From assembly GCA_963555705.1 (NCBI GenBank), contig OY743190.1, positions 14,421,501-14,485,500 on the forward strand: 64,000 nt of DNA, written 5' to 3'. Each line of letters begins with the position of its first letter. The first letter of the stretch is position 1. The DNA is from Ligustrum vulgare. Lineage: Eukaryota; Streptophyta; Magnoliopsida; Lamiales; Oleaceae. Shown in pieces: positions 12,020 to 23,319 of this stretch. The position numbers and the translations under genes were made by a program. The notes beneath the pieces were generated by a model. That model was not told the origin of the DNA. It saw only the letters and a program-made list of their open reading frames with translations, and made no database searches.

Positions 12020-12893
12020 TCACTCCTCTTTCACTGCCGGTGCCACTGCTTCTGTTGGTTTCTCCTCCTCCGCAACTGCTTCCTTCACCGGCACATCTGT
12101 ACATTTAGGGACTTCTACTTTAGCCTCCTCAATAGCAGCCTCCTTAGGAGATACATCCTCTACTTCTTCTTCCACAAGCTCTTTGGGTGTAACTTCTTTT
12201 GTCTCTTCTTCTGCCACGGTCTCTTCTACTGCAACCTCCTTAGTCCCGGCTACTGGAGTAGCAGGTTCCTCAGCTAGTGGTGCGGCCACCTCTTCTTCGG
12301 TTACTTGCTTTTGTTCCTCGGTTACTACCTCAGTTGCCGGTGCTGCGGCCACCTCTTCTTCAGTTTCTTTCAGTTGTTCCTCGGCCACTACCTCGGTGGC
12401 GGGTGTCGCAGCCGCTTCTTCTTTTGAGGCCTCTACGATGGCCTTCACTTCCTCAGTTGTAACAGTCTCTGCTACTGGCGTTGGAACTGACGCAACCTAT
12501 TGAAGGCAGAATTCTTAATCTTGGGATAATAGAAATAGTGAAATACTGATAAAAATTATCATTATCCAATTTCTTTGTCATGTGTGCTAACTTTTCCCCT
12601 TGTGACATTAATATTGATTTTGAACGAACAATCTGATTAATTATTATTAAAATGCTGATCTTTAATAACATAAATCGACATAGGAGTCGGCTGCTGGATC
12701 TAAAGTTTCTGCATATTGAAGAGAGAACTTAAGAGCAAGAAAATTTGAAGAAACTACATCAAAAAAACTCGAATGATCTCGAGCTGGAATTTCACTAAGC
12801 AATATAAAACCAGAACTCGATCAAGATTATGATCTATCAAAATATAAATTCAAGAAAACGCTGTTCAATGTTCTATACCTGAGCTGTGGCCAT
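12020..12893 (-). CDS. Hev b 5 / TUB8-like acidic Glu-Ala-Val-rich protein
   Basis: Two exons. Exon 1 (12893-12879) encodes only MATAQ, followed by donor GTATAG; exon 2 (12496-12020) begins VASVPTPVAETVTTEE after acceptor AATAG and ends VKEE-stop. The product is 163 residues, very rich in Glu, Ala, Val, Lys and Thr, with no signal peptide or membrane segment. Its centre has imperfect repeats of about 24 residues built on PATEVVxEEQ and TEEEVAA, then TPVAGTKEVAVEE-like stretches. Composition, length, MA(T/S)-start and acidic repeat style match the plant family containing rubber latex allergen Hev b 5 and potato stolon-tip protein TUB8. The function of that family is not settled; it is thought to be soluble and intrinsically disordered. 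A TATA box lies about 105 bp upstream of the start. The reading frame is intact. The assignment rests on composition and overall form, not on a domain. Confidence 0.8.
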
Positions 12894-12998
12894 TGTGATT
12901 TAAGGGTGATATGTAAATGTGGTGATGAAACTTGGAAAGAAGAGAAGTATTTGCTAGTGAATGTGAGTGAGATTGAGAAGAATGATAAATTAGAGTGC

Positions 12999-13006
12999 TA
13001 TTTATA
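12999..13006 (-). promoter_or_regulatory. TATA box of the Hev b 5-like gene
   Basis: TATAAATA is read on the minus strand, 105 bp before the start codon at 12893. That leaves room for a leader of roughly 70-80 nt, a normal plant spacing. Confidence 0.6.
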
Positions 13007-13027
13007 GAGATAGGGATGGTGATGGGG

Positions 13028-13236
13028 CGGATTCCTTTGTCCCGCCCTAGACAGCAGGCCATTAGGAATGTCCTCCCTAGTCCTTAGACTCGTTTAATCG
13101 TGGGACAGGGCGATCGAAACCCTTCTAGGGGGGAATTCCTTTGTCCTGCCCTGAACCGTAGGCTATTATGAATTTCTGCCTAGTCCCTAGACTCGATTAT
13201 TTGAGGGACGGGGCAATCAAAACCCTTCTAGGGGAG
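13028..13236. repeat. 104-bp tandem duplication upstream of the TATA box
   Basis: Two adjacent units (about 13028-13131 and 13132-13236) share ATTCCTTTGTCC, GCCCTAGTCC-like words, AGACTCG, GGGACRGGGC and AAACCCTTCTAGGGG. They are diverged by scattered substitutions and lie within 30 bp upstream of the TATA box. Confidence 0.65.
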
Positions 13237-13600
13237 GAGGACCCCACCCCCAAAACCCGAATAATCAAGACGTAGTCTTACTAGTCTCGAGTCAGTAGGG
13301 TCAAATCATGGATGAAGGTGGAAATTGATGTAAAGGGCATTAGGCCATGTCTTTGTCCAGTTGTAAATGGTTTTACTTTACAGAAAATTATTCAAGGATG
13401 AGATTTCTTTTATTTGTGTTTGTTTTTAAATGCAATCCCACATGGTGGAGGCCATTTTGCATGTAGTTATCTTACCTGGCTCATTGTGTGCTTTGTGCAG
13501 TAAGGAACCTAGGTGACTCATCATCATCATGCTATCATGTTCATTCAAGATTTTTTTAATCAGATTGATATATATTTTAAGTTAAATTATTATTATTCTT

Positions 13601-13766
13601 GTCCCCGTTTAGTGGAGATTAAAATAAGATTTTTTTATAAATTTTGATAAAAATTGATGAAATGTGTGATTGAAAAATTGTGAATTCTACAAAATATGTG
13701 GTTGAAATTAATTATTGACTTTAACATTAATTAAAATATAAATTTTAATTGATACCAAATGGGGAC
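13601..13766. mobile_element. MITE, GTCCCC...GGGGAC, 166 bp
   Basis: The ends are GTCCCCGTTTAG and CCAAATGGGGAC, an inverted pair. The AT-rich core contains TTGATAAAAATTGATGAAATG and GTTGAAATTAATTATTGAC. Similar cores occur at 20751-20912, about 40590-40740, and 51649-51813, indicating one dispersed MITE family. Confidence 0.6.
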
Positions 13767-15239
13767 TTTATCTATTTCTTTCGGCGTTCTAGTCAAGCAA
13801 CTTTTTTTTTTTTTTTTTTTTTTTTTAAGGTCTAATTCCTTATTACCAAACAAGACTGGCTCACTTTTCATTTTTGATTATTTTCAAAAGAGAAGATTAT
13901 TCTACTCGTTTATTTCAAATACCAAACCGTGCAGCCGGGTCTTTCTTCGCTCCACGAGAAAGATGTACGAAGAATGGGTTAAATTTGTCAATCATTTTTG
14001 TAAAAAAAAAAAAAAAAAAAAAAAAAGTAACTCACATAGTGATAGAATTAGAAGGTGTAACTGTATAGTCGTCGATGAAAAATTTTCATGATTTGTGAAC
14101 AATGAAAACTAGGGGAATTTTCAAAAAGAGTTATGTTACTCGTACTTGGAAGTTGACAATTAGGTTGACATGGTCTTCGTTTGGTAACAATGTTTGGTTT
14201 ATAAACTGATTTATTTATGATTTTGAGGTAAAAAATAGTGGTTAAAAATTGGAGAGAGAAAAGTGTGTTGTTAAAAAGTGGACAATGATGTTGACATGCC
14301 TCATTTTTTGTCACATTTCTTGTCAACCTCTGAGTACAAGTAACATTAATCTTTCAAAAATGTCTAATTCCATGCTAATCACAATAATTGGGTCTAATAT
14401 TAATACTTTTTTTGCAAAAATGTCTAAAATTTAGTGTAAATTGATTATCACACCCTTAATGAACACTTACAAAAATTATTTATATAGTTTCATTCACAAT
14501 GACTTGATTAGACCAATGACAAGTCACATCAAGACTAGTTAATATCCATTGGATTCAATCAAACATCTTAATATCTATTAGGTAATAATCACTTTAAATT
14601 TTGAGAAATATAAGTCTACTTCAACTATGATTTTACGTTCCAAGTTCTAAACTTTGAAGGAATGAAATACTTGTTTCAATTTTGAGAAAGATTTTACCAA
14701 AAAATTGTGGAATCGATTTGGCAACCAACAAATTTCAGAAGAAGGTATTATTTTCAAATTTTGGTTTCCATTGAGAACTTGTTTTTATTTGTTATGCGTT
14801 TTCATAAAAAATGGAGAGAAACATACTAAATAATTAGTTGAACTAATTTTTAATATTATCAAAGTATTAAAGTAAATATCATGATCATTGTGCTGTGTTA
14901 TTCTCAAATTATGTCACTTTTTTATCACTTATGTTAGTAATATATGGTTGTTGTGTATTCAATAATATGTCATTAATGGTGTGAATAAAATGATTCTAAA
15001 AAATGGTGGTTAAAGAAGATGATAAATGCAAGTGTTGAAGGAATCCAGATATGTCAGTCTTGACATTTATAATATCGAGAATGGCATTTAGAATGTTGTT
15101 CTAGACAATTTTAAAATGTTCATATTGTCGGTAATGAACTCACAAATGTTTATCATTTCAAACACCTTCTCATAGATAGTATTTTTTGTATTCGCTTGTT
15201 CGTGTAAGTTCATCATAGTATTGTTGTTGGCATCCAAGT
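13767..15239. other. AT-rich intergenic region
   Basis: It contains a T run near 13801-13826 and an A run near 14001-14026, with a related short AT-rich repeat at about 14175-14300 (TTTGGTAACAATGTTTGG). No gene or delimited element was recognised. The open frames here contain the homopolymers and are not credible. Confidence 0.4.
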
Positions 15240-15800
15240 ATGGAAGATATTAAATGGTTCGTTGTCTCGCACGGTGGTACTTTTCTCAACATGGATGACG
15301 ATTAGAAGTGGTTTGATAACCGGACAACGTCCATTGTTATTCGAAGTGACATTAGATACGAAGAACTTCTCAATTTACTTTTTGTGAAGCTCAATGTTGA
15401 CAAAACAAAATTTCAAATCCAGTTGAAATTCAAAATTCCAACATGAATCTTCCACTATCTGATATAGTAGATGGTGATGATTTGCAGTGGTACATTTCTG
15501 TGTATACACAAGCTGCCTTGTGTGTAATTAGGATGAATGTGATTCAGGAGAGAACAATGCTAATATAGCAAATAAGCATTCACTGCCATTAGAAGATGCA
15601 GTGTCTGTACATGAAGAAATGGTTATTTGCCACTTATAGGATTCAAGAAAAATTCCTTATATAAAGGTATTGCGTGATGAGCAAAATAATCAAGATGAAC
15701 AAAATCAACCGCTACTTAAAAATACATTTACATTGGATGTACAAGGAGTAATAGCGAAGATTCAAAATATACTTTAGCAAGAAACAACTGTACACAATGC
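15240..15800 (+). pseudogene. MuDR-type transposase N-terminal relic
   Basis: Conceptual translation over more than one frame gives KWFVVSHGGTF, then IRYEELLNLLFVKLNVDKTK, FQIQLKFKIP, LPLSDIVDGDDLQWYIS and LCVIRMNV. The order (HGG, YEEL...L.VD..K, L..K.P, D.DDL..Y, LCV) is that of the N-terminal domain of plant MuDR transposases. Stops and frame changes break it, and no catalytic domain follows. Terminal inverted repeats were not found. The assignment is by remembered family pattern only. Confidence 0.4.
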
Positions 15801-16457
15801 TAACATTGAACATAATATTGCAATAAACGGAGTAGTAAATGTTTCATTTGTCTTCGTAACATTATTTCAAAACTACAATTATTTTTACGTGAATGTTAGG
15901 TAGCCAACGTGAAAAAGAAATAAAATCTTGAGATTTAGCACATGATTATTGATATTCATGACCATTCTCGACATTTTCACATGTCATTCTCGACATTTGA
16001 AACCTAATTTTCCAGACACTTGACATATCATATATCAAGAATGACAAAATATGTTCACGATAAATAACATACACCAAAAATATATTCAATTCTATTCCAA
16101 AATGACAACAGTCTGTGGCAAGTCCCTTATATAAGTGCAATGTGTGGATCACAAAAAAATGTATCACCATGAGTTTCAACGCAAATGAGTCTTCGTGATA
16201 GCACTGGAAATTCTCAACTAAGTGGAACGTGGTCTGTGAGGTGGTATCGAAAGACTCCATTCGATCTTTACTTGGAACATTCTTCATTATAACATGCGTC
16301 AAAATGGGAAATTATTCAGATGAAAAAATAAAAATTTCATAAATACACAAATGTGAGTGCAGTAAATCAATGAATTCAATCCTTTGTAATATGACAACTC
16401 ATCAAAAAAAAAAACTCATTATGAATTGGTATTAGTACAAAAGCCCACACAATTTAT

Positions 16458-16868
16458 CAATGTTTAGGAAATTGGATCGAACGGACCGGTTCGATCGAAA
16501 AAATTGGGAACTAGTCCAAAAATTGGTTCGATCAGGCAAGAAAATTGGCCAATAAAAAACCTGTTAGGTTCAACGGGGAAAACTAGGAACCGTCCGGTTT
16601 TTAAACCCGATTTTCCCTTCTTTTTTTTTTTTTTACTTTTTCCCTTAGCCGTTTTAAGTTGTTTTAATCTACTTTTGTGTATGATTTTATTTTTTAAATA
16701 AGTAAATGTTGATTTATTGGTAAAATAACTTATTTTTTAGAAAAAATTGTGATTTTTGTAGTAATTTGTGATTTTTTAATTGAAACCAGTTCGACCTGGT
16801 CGGACCTTCTGACCCTTGATCCGTTGTCTTTTTCTGGTTCGAACCGATTTTCGATTTTCTAAACACTG
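16458..16868. mobile_element. hAT-type MITE, CAGTGTTTAG termini, 411 bp
   Basis: The left end is CAATGTTTAGGAAAT, and the right end reads CAGTGTTTAGAAAAT on the reverse strand. Flanks CAATTTAT (16450-16457) and CAATTTAC (16869-16876) form an 8-bp TSD with one mismatch. Subterminal regions are rich in CGGTTCGA words. Decayed pieces of the same family (GACCCTTGACC, CCGATTTTAG) occur near 24800-24900 and 29670-29755. Confidence 0.75.
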
Positions 16869-16876
16869 CAATTTAC

Positions 16877-17563
16877 CCAAAAAACCCAACTAAAAAAAAA
16901 AAACTTCACAAGAAGAACCATAAACAAGAAACAGCTTAACAAAGTAGTTGTTCAGCCGAAGCTCAATTGTATGTCTCACCATTAACCCTAAATTCAAAGA
17001 AAATCACTTATTAAATCCTTATTAAATCCATTTTAACAGGAATTAAATGAGCTCACTTCGAAGTGAGATGGGAAATTGGATGAAGACAACCTGCGAGTCC
17101 AAGAAAAGTGACGAGTGAACCACGGGCGGCAAAGACGACTGTTCAGAGGGACGGGGAAGGGGGTTATCAGAGAAGAAGGTTGTTGTGAGAGACGTTGAGG
17201 AGGGCGATTGATTCGAAGAGAGTGGGGAAATGAGGGGTTGTGTGAGAGGAAATGAAATTAGGGCTTGAATGGTTTCCTAAACACCTAAATCTTAATAACA
17301 GGTGGATAATAGAATGGATCATGTATGATTGATATTTGTCCTTGTTCAATATATAGGTATATTAGGTGTTAAGTTTTCATTTGTTTATCAGAATAAAATA
17401 TTATAGTTAAAACTTTGTCCTCAATGTGGAATTTCAAATTTGCAGTAGGGATATTTAAGTCCAAGATTCAAGAAAATGGACATCACTAAAAATTGGGAAA
17501 TTTTTGCAAATAACAATTTAAAAATGGACATTTTATGTAATTTCCTCTGAAAACTATTAGAAT
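16877..17563. other. Intergenic stretch with a leader-like block
   Basis: Read on the minus strand, 17290-16930 resembles a plant 5' leader: CCCTAATTTCATTTCCTCTC-like pyrimidine tracts, a GC-richer block, then AGGGTTAATGGTGAGAC. The short frame after that ATG matches no family I recognise. It may be a captured or decayed first exon. Confidence 0.25.
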
Positions 17564-18199
17564 TAAGTCTGGGCAAAAGAACCGAAATCAGCGGTTCGGT
17601 TCGGTTCTATCAAAATTTTAAACGGTTCTAATTCTAAAAATCAAGAACAATCGGTTCAGGTTCTGATTTCGGTTTCAGTTCTTGGTTCAGATTCAAAACC
17701 AGAACCGATAGAACAAAACACGATTTTTTTTTATTTTTTAAATATAAATTTAAAAAAATTAAAAAAAATTATCAATTATTAATCTTAATGCATGTTATCC
17801 GGTTAATTAGTCAATATCAATTACCCAACAACTAATAACTCATTCAACATTACAATAACTATAAGCAAAACAATTAATAAACAAAAAATCATTAATCAAA
17901 AATCATTTTTCTTTCACTGGTTATGTTGTTCAGCCTCAAGTCTTCAACCGTCAGTTCTTCAAGAATCAACAAACAATAAATCTTCACTCTTCATCTTATA
18001 ATTAATGGTTATCTTGTTTTCAAGAATTTGCTAGACTTGTACTGCTATTCCCTGAAAAAGTGAATAACTACGAGCAGAAATTGAAATTTTTTAGAAAGAG
18101 CACATACACGCGGTGAGGAGATATGTTACTGTCGGAAGGGAGTGAATATTTTTATGTCAATGATTTTGAGTATTGTATTCGCATTTTGATCGAGGTTGA

Positions 18200-19557
18200 C
18201 AGAGGCGGCCCTGAGGGTGCAAGTGGTGCGATCGCATCAGGCATCAACATTATAGGGGCACCAAAAAAAATTTTATTAGAGGGCACTAGAAGGAAAAAAT
18301 TATTATAAGGTACTCAAAGAAAAAACTTGATTATATGGACACAAAAAATATTTTATAAAGCACTAAAAAATTTGTGTTAATACAATTTTTTAAATTTTTT
18401 TTGGTTCAAATTTTAGAATAATTTTATTGTTAAAATACAAGAGACCCTTCATTTTCCATAATTCTAATAGAACCATTCCAAGTCCAACGATTCGGCTTCA
18501 TTTTTTCCTCTAGTCCATTTCATTCACCTTTGCAATTGCTCTACAGGCTGTTAGTGACCACTTTTGTCTTTGACTTTGAGTTCGTCAATGGAAGTTAAAA
18601 TATTTTGCAACTTTATACTTTAATCAGGTGCTATACTACTATTTTTGTGATCTTATTTGTCCACATTATAGTTTTAACTTTTATGTTTGGCATAAAATTT
18701 GAAAATGTATCATAGAAAACAACAATCGGGATTTGAAAAAAGAAATAAAAAAAGAAAAATCGAGGAGTTGATAGAACCTCAAAAATGTACTATTGACAGA
18801 TTTGTTATTAAAGAAGTCAACAATGTAGATCAAGTGCTCGAAACTAATAAAAATAGAAGTGATGAAAACGAATATGTTGAGGAAGAGTTGAGACGTAATG
18901 AAAACGATGAAAATGAACACATTGACGATAAAAAGATGTCGATGGTTTAATTCATGATAGATCCATTCCCGTCAACATTTATGATCCAAGAACTTGGATA
19001 ATCTTGACATAAAATTTAGAGATTTGTTAGTGATTAATGGTCCTACAAGAGATCTCTCACTAAAAAAGTCCTAAAGATAATTTATCTAGATATTTCTCTT
19101 CAAACTTTTACACTCGTTATTTGTCTAATGGTGAGAAACGTGACAGACCATGGCCAGTGTATTCAAATGATCTTCATATAGTTTTTGGTTTTTCTTGTAA
19201 GTTATTTAAAAAAAGTTTACAAAAAGGAAGTCAATTAGTAAATGAAGGATACAATGATTAAACACGTCTAAGTGTCAGACTTAAGGAAAGTGAAATGCGT
19301 AGTGACCATATCAACAACATGGCTATTTGGATTGATTTACGAGATAGATTGGAGAAAAAATTGAAAAATGAAACAATTGATGTAGAAGTTCGAGAACAAA
19401 TAAAAAAAGAAAAACAATTATTTAAATGTCATATTTTGCAATAAAGTACTAGTATTGAAATATAATTTAATATTTTTTAATAGGTTACTAAGTTAAATGA
19501 AAAAGACATCATTTTAAATTGTCGCACAGGGCAGCCAAAACCTCAAGGTCGGCTCTA
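18200..19557 (+). mobile_element. hAT element with ZMYM1-like transposase relic
   Basis: The left end is CAGAGGCGGCCCTGAGG; the right end reads TAGAGCCGACCTTGAGG on the reverse strand. The TSD is GAGGTTGA (18192-18199) versus AAGGTTGA (19558-19565), one mismatch. It carries the N-terminal part of a transposase-like pseudogene and lacks the C-terminal dimerisation region, so it is a deleted, non-autonomous copy. Confidence 0.75.
18705..19443 (+). pseudogene. hAT transposase / zinc finger MYM-type 1-like, N-terminal fragment
   Basis: An open stretch starts MYHRKQQSGFEKRNKKRKIE and reads EPQKCTIDRF. After frame breaks, conceptual pieces include YDPRTW, SRYFSSNFYTRYLSNGEKRD, RPWPVYS, CKLFKKS, LVNEGYND and HINNMAIWIDLRDRL. 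These follow the order of the TTF-type zinc finger region of plant hAT proteins annotated as zinc finger MYM-type protein 1-like, which bind DNA for transposition. Several stops and frameshifts disable it, and the RNase H-fold catalytic part is missing. Confidence 0.65.
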
Positions 19558-20371
19558 AAGGTTGATGACATTACCGTCTTACGATTCTTACCAGCAAGAA
19601 TCTAACATGATTTCATCGCTTAAGTTTGAAAATCAAAATCAGAACTAGAATCAAAAGAATCGAACGGTTCGATTCTTCTCTTAACCATTATTTTTGGTTC
19701 AATTCGATTTCTTGAAAATCAAAATCATATGAAATCACGTCTATGCCTAACTAGAATGAAAAAAAAAAAAAAAAAAAAAGAAAGAAACTGCCTCATTTAT
19801 TGTTCATCTTTTACTACTACTATTTTTCTCAAAGCCGTGCAGATTACGGATATTGTTCATCTTTTTGCGTGAATGCGGACTGGCATACATGATAATGATT
19901 AGGTTACAATTTTTGTGTCAAACTATACCCGAGAAAGATTTTGTATTAATCCCTTGTTTGGTGGGGTGTTAATTTCAATCATTACATATTTCAGGGAATT
20001 TACAGTTAAAGCCTATGTTTGGTAATTTTTTATTTTTTGGGTTTATAAAAAAAATATTGTTTTCGAGATAAAATATGTGGTTAAAAATTGATTGAAAAAA
20101 TGTGCGTAATTAAAAAATGATTTGAAAAGATGAGCTATTTATAATAGTTTACCAGACGAGGGTTTTATTATAAATTTCATCATCTTTTATCAGAATTTAT
20201 TAAAATTTACTGAAAATTTAAATTTTGATCTCCATAAAAAATAAAAATAAAAATAAAAATAATGGTTTCTATTGATTTTGTTTCATACTGGAAGCTACTA
20301 CTTCTAAGTTCTACCTCTCTATGCATGAGTTATAGTTCATGACTTTACTCTCTCTATAGTGTTCGATCTTA

Positions 20372-20602
20372 GGGTTTGTTTGATAGTCATTGGAATTCCG
20401 TGAAAAATGTATTTTCGACTCAATTTTTTAATATTCCAATCAAACACACTTTCATTTTTCATGGAATTTGAATTTCACCTATTCACAATTTGGCCACATT
20501 TTCCCTGCGTTCAAGGAAAATGAATTCTTTGGAGGTATGAGAATTGGAATTCCATGACATTAGAATTTCAACTCATTTTTTACTCTCCAATCAAACACAC
20601 CC
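20372..20602. mobile_element. MITE with GGGTKTGTTTGAT termini, 231 bp
   Basis: Left GGGTTTGTTTGATAG and right (reverse strand) GGGTGTGTTTGATTGG are inverted ends. TTA precedes and TAA follows, consistent with a Tourist (PIF/Harbinger)-type TSD. Internal GGAATTCCRTGA words occur in both arms, so it is close to a fold-back structure. Confidence 0.55.
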
Positions 20603-20750
20603 TAATATTTAGTTTTTTCAAAAGAGACTGGTAACTTCCCAATGCCTCTTTTCTTTAGTTTGTTTTTATTAGTGGGTACGTTAGATTCTCGTAAGAAGTA
20701 ATGAGATTTAAGTCTTTTGCGTCAAGTTTGTCGTGTAATAATTATTATGG

Positions 20751-20912
20751 CCTTGTTCGTTTTCGATTAAAATTTGATTTTTAAATCTAAAATCAAGTTA
20801 ACAATTAATTGTAATCATACATTTTATGAAACCTATAACTTTTCAACCATTTATTTCATCAACATTTATCAAAATTTAAGAAAAATAATTTTAATCTATA
20901 TCAAATAGGGAC
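20751..20912. mobile_element. MITE, same family as 13601-13766
   Basis: The element runs from about CCTTGTTCGTTTTCGATT to ATATCAAATAGGGAC and shares GTTAACAATTAATTGTAATC and AACATTTATCAAAATTTA blocks with the copies near 13.6 and 51.7 kb. The left terminus is decayed. Confidence 0.45.
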
Positions 20913-23311
20913 TATAAGATACGACATTAGAAGAAAAGGTTTAATTATGCCTAGAAATGATGGTACGCTACAAATTATTATTGGTTTGGTAACAATATTT
21001 GGTTTATAAATTAATTTATTTATGATTTTTAGATAAAAATTAGTTAATGAAAATTGAAGAGATGATAAGATGAAATGTATGTGATTAAGAGCTAATTTGA
21101 AAAATTACATAATTTATAAACTGATTTGTAAATAAATCTTTTTTTTTTTTTTTTAACCAAACGTTAACCATTTGAAAACTAGGTGGCCAATTGATGATTG
21201 TGACGAGCCAAAAGCCAAGCAATTGGGACAAGGCCAGTGACTTAGTGGGTCCCAATTGTCAAAATCCTATGTTTACGTCCTCAATCACGGCTTAGCTTCT
21301 TTCGTTTGCAATAATAAACGGTACAGAGAATAACAGTGAAAATCCAAACTGTTTAAAAACACAATTATGCTAGAAAATATTCGCAGCAATCAGCATCCAA
21401 GAAATGGCTCAAAGAAAATGCGTACTCTTTTTAACACAACCCTTGGATTGTGTTGTGCGTCTCTCTGCACTCTTTTAACTTTTTACGTTGCATGATTATC
21501 AATATTAGGGAGTTTCAACATTATTAACTTTGTTACCCCCCACGTGACAGGCAGTGAGGGGGCGAGCATACATTAAAACTGTCAACATTATTTTTCGAAA
21601 TTCATTTTCGATCCTACATTCTGCATGAAATAATTTATAATTTTATATATAAATCTAAATAAATTCTCTATCTTTTAATCAAATATTATCCTACATTCAC
21701 AATTTCAAAATTCATTTTACCTATAAAAAAAAAAAAAAAATGAGGCTTGAAGAGACTAATGATATACATCTCAGTGTATACACCAATTCAGTAGGACTAG
21801 ATTACATTTCAAAATGTATGAGTTGATTTGAGTTGGCTAAGCCATAAAAGTAAGAGAGATGCTATATTTACAAACAATTTTGATAAAATATTTGACATAA
21901 TTATGTTTGACAGAAATCTATTTGTTCACACATTACGTCATTTCTAAAATAAATAGTCACAAATTGCCACATACAATTCTGTGTATTCGTCTAGCAAAAT
22001 CTTCTATCAAATGACTTTTTCATAAAAGCAATCGACATGAACAGATGACTTTATAACTATTCACCTCACCTTTGAATACATCAATATCATTATAATCTTT
22101 AAAGAGAAAGAGACCAACCCACTTGCCCATGATCCATCAATGCTCGCATTTGCCCAGTTTGTATCTGTATTCAACTTAAATCTCTCTTAAAGAGAGATCA
22201 TTTGTTCGAATCATGTGAACGCGTCAAAAAGTCACGAGATGTAAGATGAGTATAAGCTCTTACAAAGTGGATGGTACATAAATTAAAGGTTCGGACAATC
22301 ATCGGATCTTTGTAAAAAACCACCGTTGTCATCCAATTGGTAACATAATTCGATTTAAGTCTCTCATTAGGGGTACGTAATGGGTTTCTACTCCTGGAGA
22401 CGCACCAAAAATTCATGAAAGGTAAGATGAGTTCAAAATCTTTCAGAGTGGACAATACGTTCTTGTGGCTTGGATACAAAGCTTCTGGGCTCATTGTTTC
22501 ATAATTTTGTTGAACTTGATTAATTTGGTGAAATATATTTTCTATAAGCTGATTTAAATGAATAATTTTTTGAAAAGAACCAAGATCCTCTTAGCCAATA
22601 GTTAGATTCTAGAAATAGCATAGGTGTGGCCATATTGTTTTAGAGCATCTCCAATGTTTTCATCTACTCTAAAAATGTCAATTTAATATGATGATGAGGT
22701 GGAGGGGACAAAACTAATATTGACTCATCTATTGTAGAGGGATATCTAACTCGATGTCTATTTGTAGACAATATGCTAGATACTTAAACTTTGTTTGGTA
22801 AAAAAAATTGTTTATAAACAAAAAACGTGATGTTTTTTAGGCAAAATATATGATTAAAAAATAATTTGAAAAAATGTATGGTTAATAAATGATTTAAAAA
22901 AAATATGTTGTTTATAAATGATTTACCAAATGGAAACTAAATATTGCAATTTTGTGTCTATATCTGTAATATATTTTTCTTTATCTTCTTCTCTTTTTAC
23001 TTTCTCTCTTCTCACCTCTTTTCTCTCCTTTTTTCAAATCATCTCTATTGAAGGTGTCCAACATGGAAGATGCAAGTTGCATGTAAAGATTAAGGAAAAA
23101 AAAAAGATTTTATTTTTATTTTCAAGAGGACATGCATATGTTACTTATAGAGTACTCACTCAATAAATAATCGAACTGACGCAATAGCCTGCAAACTGCA
23201 TTAATCAAGTAAATCACATTAGAGAAGTCCAGTACAACAACCTCGATCGATAAAATGTTAGTTATAGAATCAAAGTCGTGATTAAATGCATTTGTATTCA
23301 CCTACTTCACC
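20913..23311. other. Intergenic region, AT-rich repeats
   Basis: AT-rich MITE-like pieces (TTGGTAACAATATTTGG and TTTATAAACTGATTTG) lie at about 20975-21170 and 22790-22930. At 22180-22490 two imperfect copies of a unit (GAGACGCACCAAAAA, AAGGTAAGATGAG, AGAGTGGACAATACG) are spaced by roughly 160 bp; a minus-strand frame across them is not a recognisable protein. No host gene was seen. Confidence 0.4.
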
Positions 23312-23319
23312 ATCTCAAT

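Larger units (their letters stand above)
17564..19749. mobile_element. Outer hAT-like element interrupted by a second hAT
   Basis: Left end TAAGTCTGGGCA and right end (reverse strand) TAGGCATAGACG are imperfect inverted repeats. The flanks ATTAGAAT (17556-17563) and ACTAGAAT (19750-19757) form an 8-bp TSD with one mismatch. Subterminal GGTTCGGTTCGGTTC and CGAACGGTTCGATTC blocks mirror each other. The insertion at 18200-19557 accounts for most of the length; the outer element alone is about 0.8 kb and non-coding. Confidence 0.5.

Noticed and set aside
12183..12503. Plus-strand Ser/Ala/Thr-rich frame
   Set aside because: Antisense shadow of the repetitive Hev b 5-like exon.
15946..16302. 118-residue minus-strand frame
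   Set aside because: No recognisable family, and it lies next to a decayed MuDR relic; kept out for lack of support.
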